Positions 7,912 to 16,937 of a DNA stretch of 28,180 bases are shown piece by piece; position 1 is the stretch's first letter, and each line of letters begins with the position of its first letter. This DNA is from Chara braunii. Taxonomy: Eukaryota; Streptophyta; Charophyceae; Charales; Characeae. The translations under genes and the position numbers were made by a program. The stretch lies in NCBI GenBank assembly GCA_003427395.1, contig BFEA01000059.1, positions 3,936,080-3,964,259 of the forward strand. The letters are read 5' to 3'. The notes under the pieces were generated by a model. It saw nothing but the letters and a program-made list of their open reading frames with translations. It had not been told where the DNA came from and searched no databases.

Positions 7912-8084
7912 AAGAGCCTTGTCGTTTGTCTATGTTGGTGTGCATCATCTTCTTCTTCTTTCTTACTTCTTCTTCTTCTTCTAATCCTCTCTCTCCTCTC
8001 AAGTTCATTCATTTCTTTCTGCAATTGGACGACATTGTACTATCTGATGGATGTGTATCTCGAAATTGGCCAGGATCACAACAT

Positions 8085-8098
8085 TGGTATCAAAGTGG
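8085..8098 (+). promoter_or_regulatory. Primer binding site
   Basis: TGGTATCAAAGTGG begins two bases after the 5' LTR end. It resembles the TGGTATCAGAGC site complementary to the initiator methionine tRNA 3' end that plant LTR retrotransposons use, with a mismatch after TGGTATCA. Confidence 0.8.
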
Positions 8099-8130
8099 AT
8101 TCTACTTGCTGGTGAGAGTTGACTTTGCTG

Positions 8131-8177
8131 CCCTAACCCTAACCTAAGTGGATTGAGGGCACCACTTAGGGTTAGGG
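8131..8177 (+). repeat. Telomere-like hairpin in the retrotransposon leader
   Basis: CCCTAACCCTAACCTAAGTGG (first arm, 8131-8151) pairs with CCACTTAGGGTTAGGG at 8162-8177 across a 10-base loop. It lies about 35 bases after the primer binding site, where retroelement packaging or dimerisation structures are often found. The telomeric look is probably coincidental. Confidence 0.75.
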
Positions 8178-9392
8178 TTGGTTTGTGAATGGAAGAGGGG
8201 CAGCGTGGTTGAGGGAAGCTGCCCCCACCTGGTTAGGTCACAGAGGGTCGACGTTGAACCTAACCAGGTTGCTTGAGAGTGAGATTAGGGTGGCGAGACA
8301 TTTCGAGGAGGCTTCATGCGGCAATTTGAGAGAGGCGAGAGTGAGAGGCACTTGCACCTGGAATCTGATTGAAGGGAGACACTTGGCAACTTAAGGGCTG
8401 CCCTCAAGTAGGCGAGCTTGAGGGACAGCGGCCACTCAGCATCTACGGACTGCAAGTTGCTACGTTGTTCTTCAACATCGATGGGGGATTCGGCGTTGGA
8501 GTCAGACCCTCCTAGGAGATAGGACACTAGTGTAGGGGTAGTGTTAGAGGGATTAGGAGGATCACATGAGAGGGGGATGAGTTCTATTCATCTCGAAGCT
8601 CAAGGCCACTCAGGTAAGTGTCGTGCACCTACGGGATGCCATTGTGTGTGTGCATGGTATGGTTTGTCCTACTGGGGTTACTCTGGGTTTCGTTTCCTAC
8701 TCCTCTGTGGTCTTGATTGTGTGATTGAATGCATGTGATCTACCTACTCACCTGATGGATGGAAAATTAAGTATCTTGATCTAAATGCGGAGTCTTTCTA
8801 CAGTGCTTTGTCTTTCATCTCCGAACGGTTGTAGTCTATAGGTTCTGTCGGAAGTTGAAATTTCGTTTTTCAGTACAGTAGAAACTGAACTAAGTCCATG
8901 AGGGACTCCTCTTGGTTGGGACCTGGCCGCGACCTACGTGGGACCTCTGGAACCCAGTGGGACCAGGCCCAAACAAGAAGAGCCCTTTGGGCCCAATCGG
9001 TTAGGCTTTAACCCATTATCTTCTGACCATGTTACGAAGTTCTTTCTTCTTGGTTAGGACACCCACTGCCGAGGGGATCTCGGCTAAGACGTTTCGCATG
9101 TCTTTTGGTTGCACTGTCCGTGGCTTGACGCACACCCTGTACACCACTCAAGGTTGCATTTAGTCACTCATTGTCTGATTTGTTGTACGGTCACGGAGCT
9201 GGTCAGACTGGACTCGAGAGGACCTCGTATGCAGTCTGATCAGACTGGGTCGCTGGATCAGACCTCTCATATGAATTTGTTTGTTGTTTTTTGGTTTGCT
9301 ACTCTCTAAGTCCAAATGAAATGCCGCTCCGGCTAGGAGTTCTACCTTCTCTTCTTTGAGCTATTCAGTCTGTTTATCTGAGTTCATTTCCG

Positions 9393-11190
9393 ATGCCCGT
9401 GGAGACTCGCAACCAGAAAGAAGAGAGAGAGAGGAGGGAGAGAGAAAAGGAAGAGAGGGAAAATGACCGTCTGGAATGGGTAAGGACTGGGAAAAGGAGT
9501 GTTTGTCCAAGTGAACAGGGGAGTGTACCTCTTGAGAGTCTAATTGATTATTTTGCTGATTGGTGTCTCTCTGACCCACCTGCCAACACTAACGGTCCAA
9601 AAATGGCCCAGCTATCCTCAAGACAATGGCGGCCCCTATTAAATGCAGCCAGTGATGCAGAGAAACCATATCTGCAAGCACTCCTAGATAGTGCTATAGA
9701 TAGGGAACAGGAAACGAAGAAGGAGAGGAAGGAACATATGCTGAAAAGTCAGGAGGCCATCTTGGAAACTGTTCCCTCGCTGACCAAAGAGCAGTGTGGG
9801 GAACAACTGCAGTCCATACTCACCGGTATCGTCCAAGTCCGATCGCCGACGTCTTCGCAAAATTGAAGACACTTCAGGATGATCTGAATGATATGACCAG
9901 CAAGTACCGCGACTTGATGGTAGAGGTTTCTGCGCTGCGATAGGCCCAAGTAACCAGTCCTCTTCCTCTACCCCCTGGTTCTGAAGCTGCGATTGAGACT
10001 AATCTTGCCACTCTTACCCTATTTACTTTTGTTGCTTCCCTCAGTGTGATGGCGAACCCCTCTGGACCTGCGGCAGGTGCAGATTTCGCTGCTGCTGTAA
10101 TCAGCAACGAGGCAGGAAACTCTGCAATTGCTGCAGCCCTAAGATCGGAACCAGCAGTTGCTGGTCCCAGCTACGCAGCTACGCTGGTCCCCATGTGGAC
10201 CGAAAGGCGGTGCAAATACCGTCTAAGTACGACGACAAAGAAGACATTGAATCCTGGATCAACTCCATGAGAGTATACTTCGAGGTGTTGGGGACTCAGC
10301 CAGAGACCCAGCCAGTGATCATGGGAATGAATGTCGAGCCGGTTATATGGGGCTTCCTAGAAGTCCAAGCTACGTGGGTTGGGGTTCCCAAGACCGAGCT
10401 GACAAGGTGGCTTAAGGCCACCCCGGTTGCCTCCCTTGAGGAGCTCCTCATTGCCAGTACAAGGATCCACACGCTGCAGCAAGGGCAAGAAGCCAGCTTG
10501 ACAAAATCAAACGCAGCAAGCGGGCGGGCTCTATGAAAAGCCGGCAAGCCTATCTGAGGCTATCTCAGCAAGATGTTTGCTACACCTGGTCTTGAACTGA
10601 CTGACCAATCTTGCTTGGATGTGGTCAAGGGCGCAGTCCCCACCAGTTTTACTAATCGCCTAGGCAGGGACTTCATTGGGTATACTGACTGGTTCACTCT
10701 AATGAAGGACATAGTCAGTCTCGAGGCGGTAGACCTTGTCACCACAACAGGCAGCAAAAAGCCCATGGGCGGCAGGCAGTTCAAAGGCAGCAGCCGTTTT
10801 GTTGTACATGACCTGCTGAAGGCTGAAGAGGAGGCCGAAGTAGATGACCCCACTCTTGGTGACGACCAAGAACAGGATGTTGATACACCCTGTTCGTTGG
10901 CCTATGAGTCTGATGTAAATCAAGAAGAAGAAAAAACTACTGCCTTAAAAAGACTGTCAATGCAAGGGTACCGAATCGGAATGCGGGGAAGAATTATGTC
11001 CAACTTCCCAAGGGAGTCGAGATCCCAGCAAAACCGGAGGATGCGGCCACTAAACCATGGGTCGATCTCCGGATCACTGAAAATGATTGGCGGGGTAGAC
11101 TCAAGAAGGGGGTATGCCTGCATTGCCAGAAATCAAACCATAAAGTACAAGATTGCTATAGGCTGCAGGGAAACCAGACCTGGGCGTAGA
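9393..11190 (+). pseudogene. gag: gag polyprotein (frameshifted), capsid and CCHC nucleocapsid
   Basis: The gag product would form the virus-like particle and bind the element RNA. Translation from ATG 9393 gives a charged N-terminus (EERERREREKEEREN) and continues to about 9850, where the frame shifts; an in-frame TAG follows near 9942. The capsid core (KYDDKEDIESWINSMRVYF, then PVIMGMNVEPVIWGF) is at about 10195-10536. Another gag block follows at about 10573-10950 (LTDQSCLDVVKGAVP). After a further shift the CCHC zinc knuckle CLHCQKSNHKVQDC lies at 11115-11156. At least three frame changes and two stops break the gene. Reading across frames gives about 600 residues, plausible for a gypsy gag. 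No function is expected from this copy. Confidence 0.8.
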
Positions 11191-11287
11191 GTCGACTTCA
11201 GCACACTCTACAGCAAGGGAGACTGGATCTGATGCAGATCAGCAGTCCTCCCTTGAAGCCCAATCATTTGCTGAAGCCAAGGCTGAA

Positions 11288-11702
11288 GTGTGTGATGTGT
11301 TGTATGTCGAGCCTTTGGAGGAGTCTGGGACGGTCGACTTCCACTACCACTTGGAGCATTGGGCTGAGATTAAACAGCAGCGTGCCCAAAGGACAACGAA
11401 GTTGATCTTCTTCAAACTTCTCATAAACCACCGCTATCTCCGTGTATTGATTGACTGTGGCGCGACGACTAACTTTATGTCACCTCACGGGATACGCAAA
11501 GTGGGCTTGGGAATGAAGCAAGTGGCCTTGCAAGAACCCTTGCCGAACCCAAGTTGGCAACAAGGAAGTCGTCTCTTCTACGCATGCAGTCAAAGGTGTG
11601 CGCACTACCTTTGACAAGAAAAAAATTGTCACCCACGCGCTGAGCTTCTATGTCCTTGACAAGTGCCCCTTCGACGCTGTCCTTGGCTTGGGTTGGTTGT
11701 AA
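11288..11702 (+). pseudogene. Retroviral-type aspartic protease (frameshifted)
   Basis: This domain would cleave the gag-pol polyprotein. The active-site loop is LIDCGATTNF, aspartate codon at 11453-11455; gypsy proteases normally have DSG or DTG, so the DCG here is a substitution (codon TGT). After a frameshift near 11560, the second conserved strand reads LSFYVLDKCPFDAVLGLGWL at about 11640-11699, the expected partner motif ending in GxxWL, followed by a TAA. It sits between the gag knuckle and RT in the usual gypsy order. Confidence 0.75.
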
Positions 11703-12205
11703 TCCCAATGCGAATGAACCAAGTGGAAGGAGTCACTCTTCATGGTCAAAGATGCTCGGGGGAACGAGCTTCCTGTCCTCTTGGATGAGAAGCACGAGTC
11801 CCTAGTGACTTTTCTGAATGCTATGAAGTTCTGCAAGAAATGGCGCAAGCACAAGGAGGAAGAACGGTTGTATGTTGCCTTTGTTCGTCCTACTCAGTGC
11901 CATCTACTTTTGCGGTTAATACCATTACTACTTCATCTAGTGATACTACTTCTAGTAATACTACTACTAACACCTCTACTTCTCTACCTCCTACTACTCC
12001 AAATGATCCCACTTCAGACTCGGTTGCCTCTATTCGCGACCTGCGACCTGATTTAAGTGATCCATTTGCTGATCCTCCACACCCACCGGTTCCACTGAAC
12101 ATCCAAAACTTACTCGATCGATTCCCAGAAGTTCTGGCCGAGCCATGTGGAGTTTCCACGCGATCGGTCTGACACATCATCGAGTTGGTCGAGGGTGTTG
12201 TTCCT
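11703..12205 (+). pseudogene. pol linker between protease and RT
   Basis: Frame 3 relative to the window gives VKDARGNELPVLLDEKHESL until about 11905; then the RT frame takes over with a Ser/Thr-rich stretch encoded by an ACT/TAC-type run (about 11920-12000). It ends with LLDRFPEVLAEPCG, the conserved pre-RT peptide of gypsy pol (F-P-x-V-L/F region). A TGA at 12170-12172 interrupts STRSV/HIIELVEG; CGA to TGA would restore an arginine expected there. Confidence 0.65.
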
Positions 12206-13834
12206 CCAAAGGGTTGCGTGTACCGTATGGGACCCGGCGAGTTGGAGCAACTCCGGCGACAGATTGACGAAATGATTAACAAAGGGTGGATCAAGCCTAG
12301 CGAGTCTGAATTTGGTGTTCCTGTCTTGTTTGTTCCAAAGAAAGGAGGCAAGCTCCGTATATGTATAGACTACCGCGGCCTAAGCAGCATCACAAGTAAG
12401 AACGCCTATCCATTACCCCAAATAGATGACTTGCTTGATGCCGCAGGTGGGTGCAAGGTCTTCTCCAAGATCGATCTCAGGTCTGGCTACCTCCAGATTG
12501 AAGTCGAACCTGCGGACCAGCACAAAACTGCGTTCAAAACACGCGATGGGCTTTATGAGTTTACCGTAATGCCCTTCGGTCTCACGAACGCACCGGCCAC
12601 CTTCCAAAGCCTCATGGACAAAGTCCTTCGCGAACAGATTGGTCGGTTCGTGGTGGTCTACCTCGATGACATACTAATCTTCAGCAAGTCCATGGAGGAA
12701 CACCTTAAGCACCTTGAGGAAGCACTGACCATCCTCAAGAAGACGCAACTCCATCTCAACTTAGAGAAATCTGAGTTTGGGAAGGATAGTGTTATCTATC
12801 TTGGGCACCGGTTGTCTGCTGCAGGCCTAGAGCCTGAGGCAACCAAGGTGGAGGTCATACCCAATTGGCCTCAGCCCGTGAATGTTCGCGAACTGCGTTC
12901 TTTTCTTGGTCTCGCGTCATACTATCGGAAGTTTGTGCCCCGCTTCTCCATTGTTGCGCGTCCATTGTCTCGACTGACAAGTTAGAATGCTTCCTATTCT
13001 TGGGACACCACGTGCACGAACGCCTTTCAAACTTTGAAAGACGCCTTGGTAAGTTACCCAGTACTCCTCATTGCCGATCCTAAACTGACATTCGTAGTTA
13101 CTACGGATGCAAGTCAGTATGGAATCGGCGCAGTGCTGCAGCAAGATGACGGCGATGGCTTGCGGCCGCTCGAATATTACAGCAAACGCATGCCCAACAA
13201 AAAGGTAGCCACTTCCACCTACGTGCGCGAGCTCCATGCTCTGCGCATGGTGTTGGATCATTGGAAACACTACCTTTTGGGACGCCACTTCATGGTATTC
13301 TCAGATCATGAGACCCTGAAGTGGATCAAACAACAACCTACCTTGTCCCCTACCTTGCTTCGCTGGTTTCACGAGATTGACATGTACGATTTTGAATTAA
13401 GATACAAGAAGGGTTGTTATAACCGAGTAGCTAACGCTTTGTCTCGCCACCCTGAGTACATGACTTGCCTTGTGAAATCCTACGACCTCCGGAAGAAACT
13501 GAAGGAGGAGCTCGTAGAGCACACAACCAAGGATCCGGAGCTTAGTCCCATCCTTGAGCGGCTGCGGGTTGACCCTAGCAGTCAACCTAATTTTCACAAG
13601 TATGAGGGACTGGTTTTCTGTCGCTACGGGAAACACGACCGTTTGTGTGTGCCCAACCATAAGCCTCTCCGCACGCACTTTCTGGATTTGGCTCATGGCC
13701 GGAGCGGACACTTCGGCATGGCAAATACGTACGCAAATCCGTTGCGACAGTTTGATTGGCCTGGCATGAAAGGGACTGCTGAAAAGTTTGTGGCTGAGTG
13801 TCAAGTCTGTCAACGAATCAAACCATGCAGCTAA
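12206..13834 (+). pseudogene. pol: pol: reverse transcriptase, RNase H and integrase zinc finger
   Basis: The RT would copy element RNA into cDNA and RNase H would remove the RNA strand. RT landmarks in one frame: RICIDYRGLSSIT, PLPQIDDLLDAAGG, FSKIDLRSGYLQI, VMPFGLTNAPATFQ, and the catalytic YLDD at 12659-12670, then FLGLASYYRKFVPRFS. A TAG at 12983-12985 falls in the connection. RNase H follows with TDASQYGIGAVLQQ (about 13100-13145), the ELHAL glutamate segment and FSDHETLKWI. The integrase H2C2 zinc finger is at about 13693-13812 (HGRSGHFG then CQVCQRIK). A TAA ends the stretch at 13832-13834, where CAA (Gln) is usual in QKPxGLL. Catalytic residues of RT and RNase H are intact; only stops break it. 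Confidence 0.92.
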
Positions 13835-15052
13835 AAGCCCATGGGGCTACTCACACCCCTTCCCATTCCCGATGGTCCCAGGGAGTCCGTCTCCATCGAC
13901 TTCACCGACATGGGACATGTAAGTAAGAACGGCTACTCACAAGTCATGGTGATTGTTGACTGATTCTCTAAGTTTCTCAATCTGATCCCTTTGCCGCCGC
14001 ACGCCCCAACATAATTAGTGATTCATGAGTTCCAACAGAAGTACAATCTCCAGTTCGGGACCCCGAAGACTCTCGTAAGCGATCGGGACCCGCGCTTCAT
14101 TAATACTAAATGGAAGGACTTCACGTCTCATCTGGGGATCAGGTTGTGTATGACATCTGGCCGACAGCCTGAAGCCAACGGTTTGGCTGAAGAAATCAAC
14201 CAGACAATGTTCCAACTTCTCTGCGCTTTGATTATCCCGGATCAGGAAACATGGGATGAAGAGTTGTATTCCGTTAGGGGGTTGTACAACAACTCCATCC
14301 ATTCTGCCACCGGCATGACACCTAAAAGGCTGCATCTCGGTTGGCAGATCCGTAATCCGCTCTCCTACCTATTCCCTGAGCAGCCAGCTGGCTTAACACC
14401 CGGCAGGCCTGGCTTCAGGGCCAAGTATAATCGCTTGCTCAAGGTTGCCCTTGCAGCCATGACCAAGCGACAACATGCCATGATCCATCACACAAGCAAC
14501 AGGCGCTGACCGTCGGACATTCAGGTAGGAAGCTATGTCTGGGTCAAGATGTCTGAATTCTCAGAAGAAGAAGGGGTCTCTTGCAAACTTCTCCCACTCT
14601 ATTACGGACCGTGGGAAGTTTTGGATGTGATTGGCGAAGACCACTTTGGCCCTTCGTACGTAGTTGATGTGCCAGCCCATCTGCGCACATACCCCGTGTT
14701 CCATGCATCGAAACTGTACCTCCACTGTGATGCTAAGACGTTCGACTATCGCGAAGACATGATCCCTCGTGTGATCAAAGGCGGGCACGAGATAAACAGA
14801 ATCAAACAACGCGTGGGGAAGGGAAGCAACAGACAATACCAGGTTCACTTCATGTATCACCCATTAGACGATCTGTACTGGATTTCCAAACATGAACTAC
14901 TACGAAGTGCACCGCGTGTTGTCAAAGCCTACGAGCGACAAATTGCCACTAGCGCTGTACCTAAGATCTCTGCAAGGCTCACTGCAACAGAGTACTCTAG
15001 GAACCTCTTTGCCTTGCTTGCTTACGATGCGTTTGTCGAGGACTCAGAATGA
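13835..15052 (+). pseudogene. pol: integrase core and chromodomain-like tail
   Basis: Integrase would insert the cDNA into the chromosome. The same reading frame continues: D1 in SVSIDFTDMG (about 13885-13914), VIVD with a TGA at 13961-13963 where VDRFSK is usual, a TAA at 14012-14014, D2 in LVSDRDPRF (about 14073-14100), and E in ANGLAEEINQTM (about 14178-14213). A TGA at 14507-14509 precedes PSDIQVGSYVWV. The C-terminal part has LPLYYGPWEVLDVIG and YPVFHASKL, the conserved integrase tail. It ends with a chromodomain-like block at about 14790-14930 (INRIKQRVGKGSNRQYQVHF, then YWISKHELL), which in chromoviruses targets heterochromatin. The frame ends at TGA 15050-15052, about 40 bp before the 3' LTR. 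Confidence 0.9.
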
Positions 15053-15080
15053 GTTACTCGCTCGAAGGGACCTCGCTCTT

Positions 15081-15093
15081 GAGGGGGGAGTAG
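15081..15093 (+). promoter_or_regulatory. Polypurine tract
   Basis: GAGGGGGGAGTAG directly abuts the 3' LTR start TGTGATGACC. This is the expected plus-strand DNA synthesis primer site of the gypsy element. Confidence 0.9.
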
Positions 15094-16450
15094 TGTGATG
15101 ACCCGTCCTAACATGGACTGAAACACACGACTGATTTCTGAGTTTTGCCCATAGACTGAATGCCTTGCTGAGTTTCCCGCCTGCTACTAAGTCTGTTTGT
15201 GCACACTTGCTGGGCTGCATGTCTGTCTGAGTGCTGGTTGGCTTGAGTGTGTGTGTGGCCGTGCCTGTCTGAGTGCTGGTTGGCTCGAGTGTGTGTGTGG
15301 CCATGCCTGTCTGAGTGCTGGTTGGCTTGAGTGTTCGTGTGGCCCGCAAGGGCACTTGCTCGTTCATTGGGCCCTCAGGGCCNNNNNNNNNNNNNNNNNN
15401 NNNNNNNNNNNNNNNNNNNNNNNNNNNNNNNNNNNNNNNNNNNNNNNNNNNNNNNNNNNNNNNNNNNNNNNNNNNNNNNNNNNNNNNNNNNNNNNNNNNN
15501 NNNNNNNNNNNNNNNNNNNNNNNNNNNNNNNNNNNNNNNNNNNNNNNNNNNNNNNNNNNNNNNNNNNNNNNNNNNNNNNNNNNNNNNNNNNNNNNNNNNN
15601 NNNNNNNNNNNNNNNNNNNNNNNNNNNNNNNNNNNNNNNNNNNNNNNNNNNNNNNNNNNNNNNNNNNNNNNNNNNNNNNNNNNNNNNNNNNNNNNNNNNN
15701 NNNNNNNNNNNNNNNNNNNNNNNNNNNNNNNNNNNNNNNNNNNNNNNNNNNNNNNNNNNNNNNNNNNNNNNNNNNNNNNNNNNNNNNNNNNNNNNNNNNN
15801 NNNNNNNNNNNNNNNNNNNNNNNNNNNNNNNNNNNNNNNNNNNNNNNNNNNNNNNNNNNNNNNNNNNNNNNNNNNNNNNNNNNNNNNNNNNNNNNNNNNN
15901 NNNNNNNNNNNNNNNNNNNNNNNNNNNNNNNNNNNNNNNNNNNNNNNNNNNNNNNNNNNNNNNNNNNNNNNNNNNNNNNNNNNNNNNNNNNNNNNNNNNN
16001 NNNNNNNNNNNNNNNNNNNNNNNNNNNNNNNNNNNNNNNNNNNNNNNNNNNNNNNNNNNNNNNNNNNNNNNNNNNNNNNNNNNNNNNNNNNNNNNNNNNN
16101 NNNNNNNNNNNNNNNNNNNNNNNNNNNNNNNNNNNNNNNNNNNNNNNNNNNNNNNNNNNNNNNNNNNNNNNNNNNNNNNNNNNNNNNNNNNNGATCAGCC
16201 ATTCAACATTGTATTATTATTTCTTGTATGAATAAGAGAAGGGGGAGATAAGGAGGAGGAGATTGTTGGGCGAAGAAGAAGAGCCTTATCGTTTGTCTAT
16301 GCTGGTGTACATCATCTTCTTCTTCTTTCTTACTTCTTCTTCTTCTTCTAATCCTCTCTCTCCTCTCAAGTTCATTCATTTCTTTCTGCAATTGGACGGC
16401 ATTGTACTATCTGATGGATGTGTATCTCGAAGTTGGCCAGGATCATAACA
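15094..16450 (+). repeat. 3' LTR with internal gap
   Basis: It begins TGTGATGACCCGTCC and ends CAGGATCATAACA, matching the 5' LTR apart from about 11 substitutions over 547 visible bases. The three 42-bp repeats are at 15225-15350. The gap hides the middle. GTCC follows at 16451-16454. Confidence 0.92.
15383..16192. other. Assembly gap of 810 N
   Basis: The gap starts immediately after GGGCCCTCAGGGCC, the same base where the first single-N join occurs in the 5' LTR, and ends at GATCAGCC. The matching 5' LTR segment (6934-7765) is 832 bp, so the gap size is realistic. Open frames across it are meaningless. Confidence 0.99.
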
Positions 16451-16937
16451 GTCCAGTCTCTGAAGGAAAGATGAATCCTTTGCAAATTTCTTGCATTCCC
16501 TTTCTTTTCTTTTTTTTAACATTCCTTTTTAAACCACCAGGACTTCCTAAAGTCGTGCCCGAAGGGTTTCGGGCCCGGACCGACGCGCCTCCGGTGGCGC
16601 AAAATAGCGCTCGGACCAGACACGGTCGGCCGGCAACGGTGGACGTGAGCCGACGCAGGGAATTACCGACGCGATACTTCCCTGGTGGAGGGCAGAACCG
16701 TCATCGCATGCTTTGTCATACGATCATGGCGCTAATGGAGGCCATGGAGGTACTGCTCGTGGTCACTCGGCATCCGGACCCGACATAAGAAGCAGGTGAA
16801 GCTCGAGTAGGCGCTTGGTGGGAAGGCGAAGAAAAGGCTTCTATTGGGAGCAAGAACGAGTGTGTTTTTCCGTAGGTTGAGGTGTATTAAGAAAGAGGTT
16901 AGGAGAACGAGGAGGGAGGAGTAGCATCACAGAGAGT
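16451..16937 (+). other. Right target flank and putative LINE 5' UTR
   Basis: The first about 110 bases are target sequence right of the gypsy element. From about 16562 the sequence becomes GC-rich and is probably the 5' UTR of the plus-strand LINE. AGTCGTGCCCG (16551-16561) resembles GGCCGTGCCCG after the LINE poly-A tail (23783-23793), a possible decayed target duplication with two mismatches in 11. Confidence 0.4.

Larger units (their letters stand above)
6549..8083 (+). repeat. 5' LTR
   Basis: It starts TGTGATGATCCGTCC and ends CAGGATCACAACA. The first about 289 bp and last about 258 bp match the 3' LTR with roughly 11 differences, nearly all transitions (my count by eye). The apparent length of 1535 bp includes two artefactual duplications (6743-6933 and 7793-7911); without them it is about 1.38 kb. 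Open frames inside are not considered genes. Confidence 0.92.
8084..9392 (+). other. Untranslated leader, possible intron 8614-9368
   Basis: About 1.3 kb separate the LTR from the gag start, with no sizeable conserved ORF. CAG|GTAAGTG at 8611-8620 is a near-ideal splice donor. A pyrimidine-rich stretch (TACCTTCTCTTCTTTGAG) ends in CTATTCAG at 9361-9368, just before the gag ATG at 9393. Splicing would remove about 755 bp with its upstream ATGs. The leader also holds a perfect 14-bp palindrome AGTCTGATCAGACT at 9233-9246. The intron is a proposal from motifs only. Confidence 0.4.
6549..16450 (+). mobile_element. Ty3/gypsy LTR retrotransposon, chromodomain type, full structure, decayed
   Basis: The complete layout is visible in order: 5' LTR (6549-8083), primer binding site, long leader, gag with CCHC knuckle, aspartic protease, reverse transcriptase, RNase H, integrase, chromodomain-like tail, polypurine tract, 3' LTR (15094-16450), and a GTCC flank on both sides. 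RT and RNase H precede integrase, which defines Ty3/gypsy; the chromodomain-like segment after integrase points to chromoviruses. LTRs begin TGTGATGA and end AACA. The 5' LTR contains two assembly duplications and the 3' LTR an 810-N gap. Coding regions are interrupted by at least six pol stops and several frameshifts, so the copy is not autonomous. Confidence 0.93.

Noticed and set aside
8131-8177. Telomere or interstitial telomeric array
   Set aside because: Only two or three imperfect CCCTAA-type units in each arm, inside a retrotransposon leader.
15197-16251. Open frames running through the N gap
   Set aside because: Most of the sequence is unknown, so the frames have no meaning.
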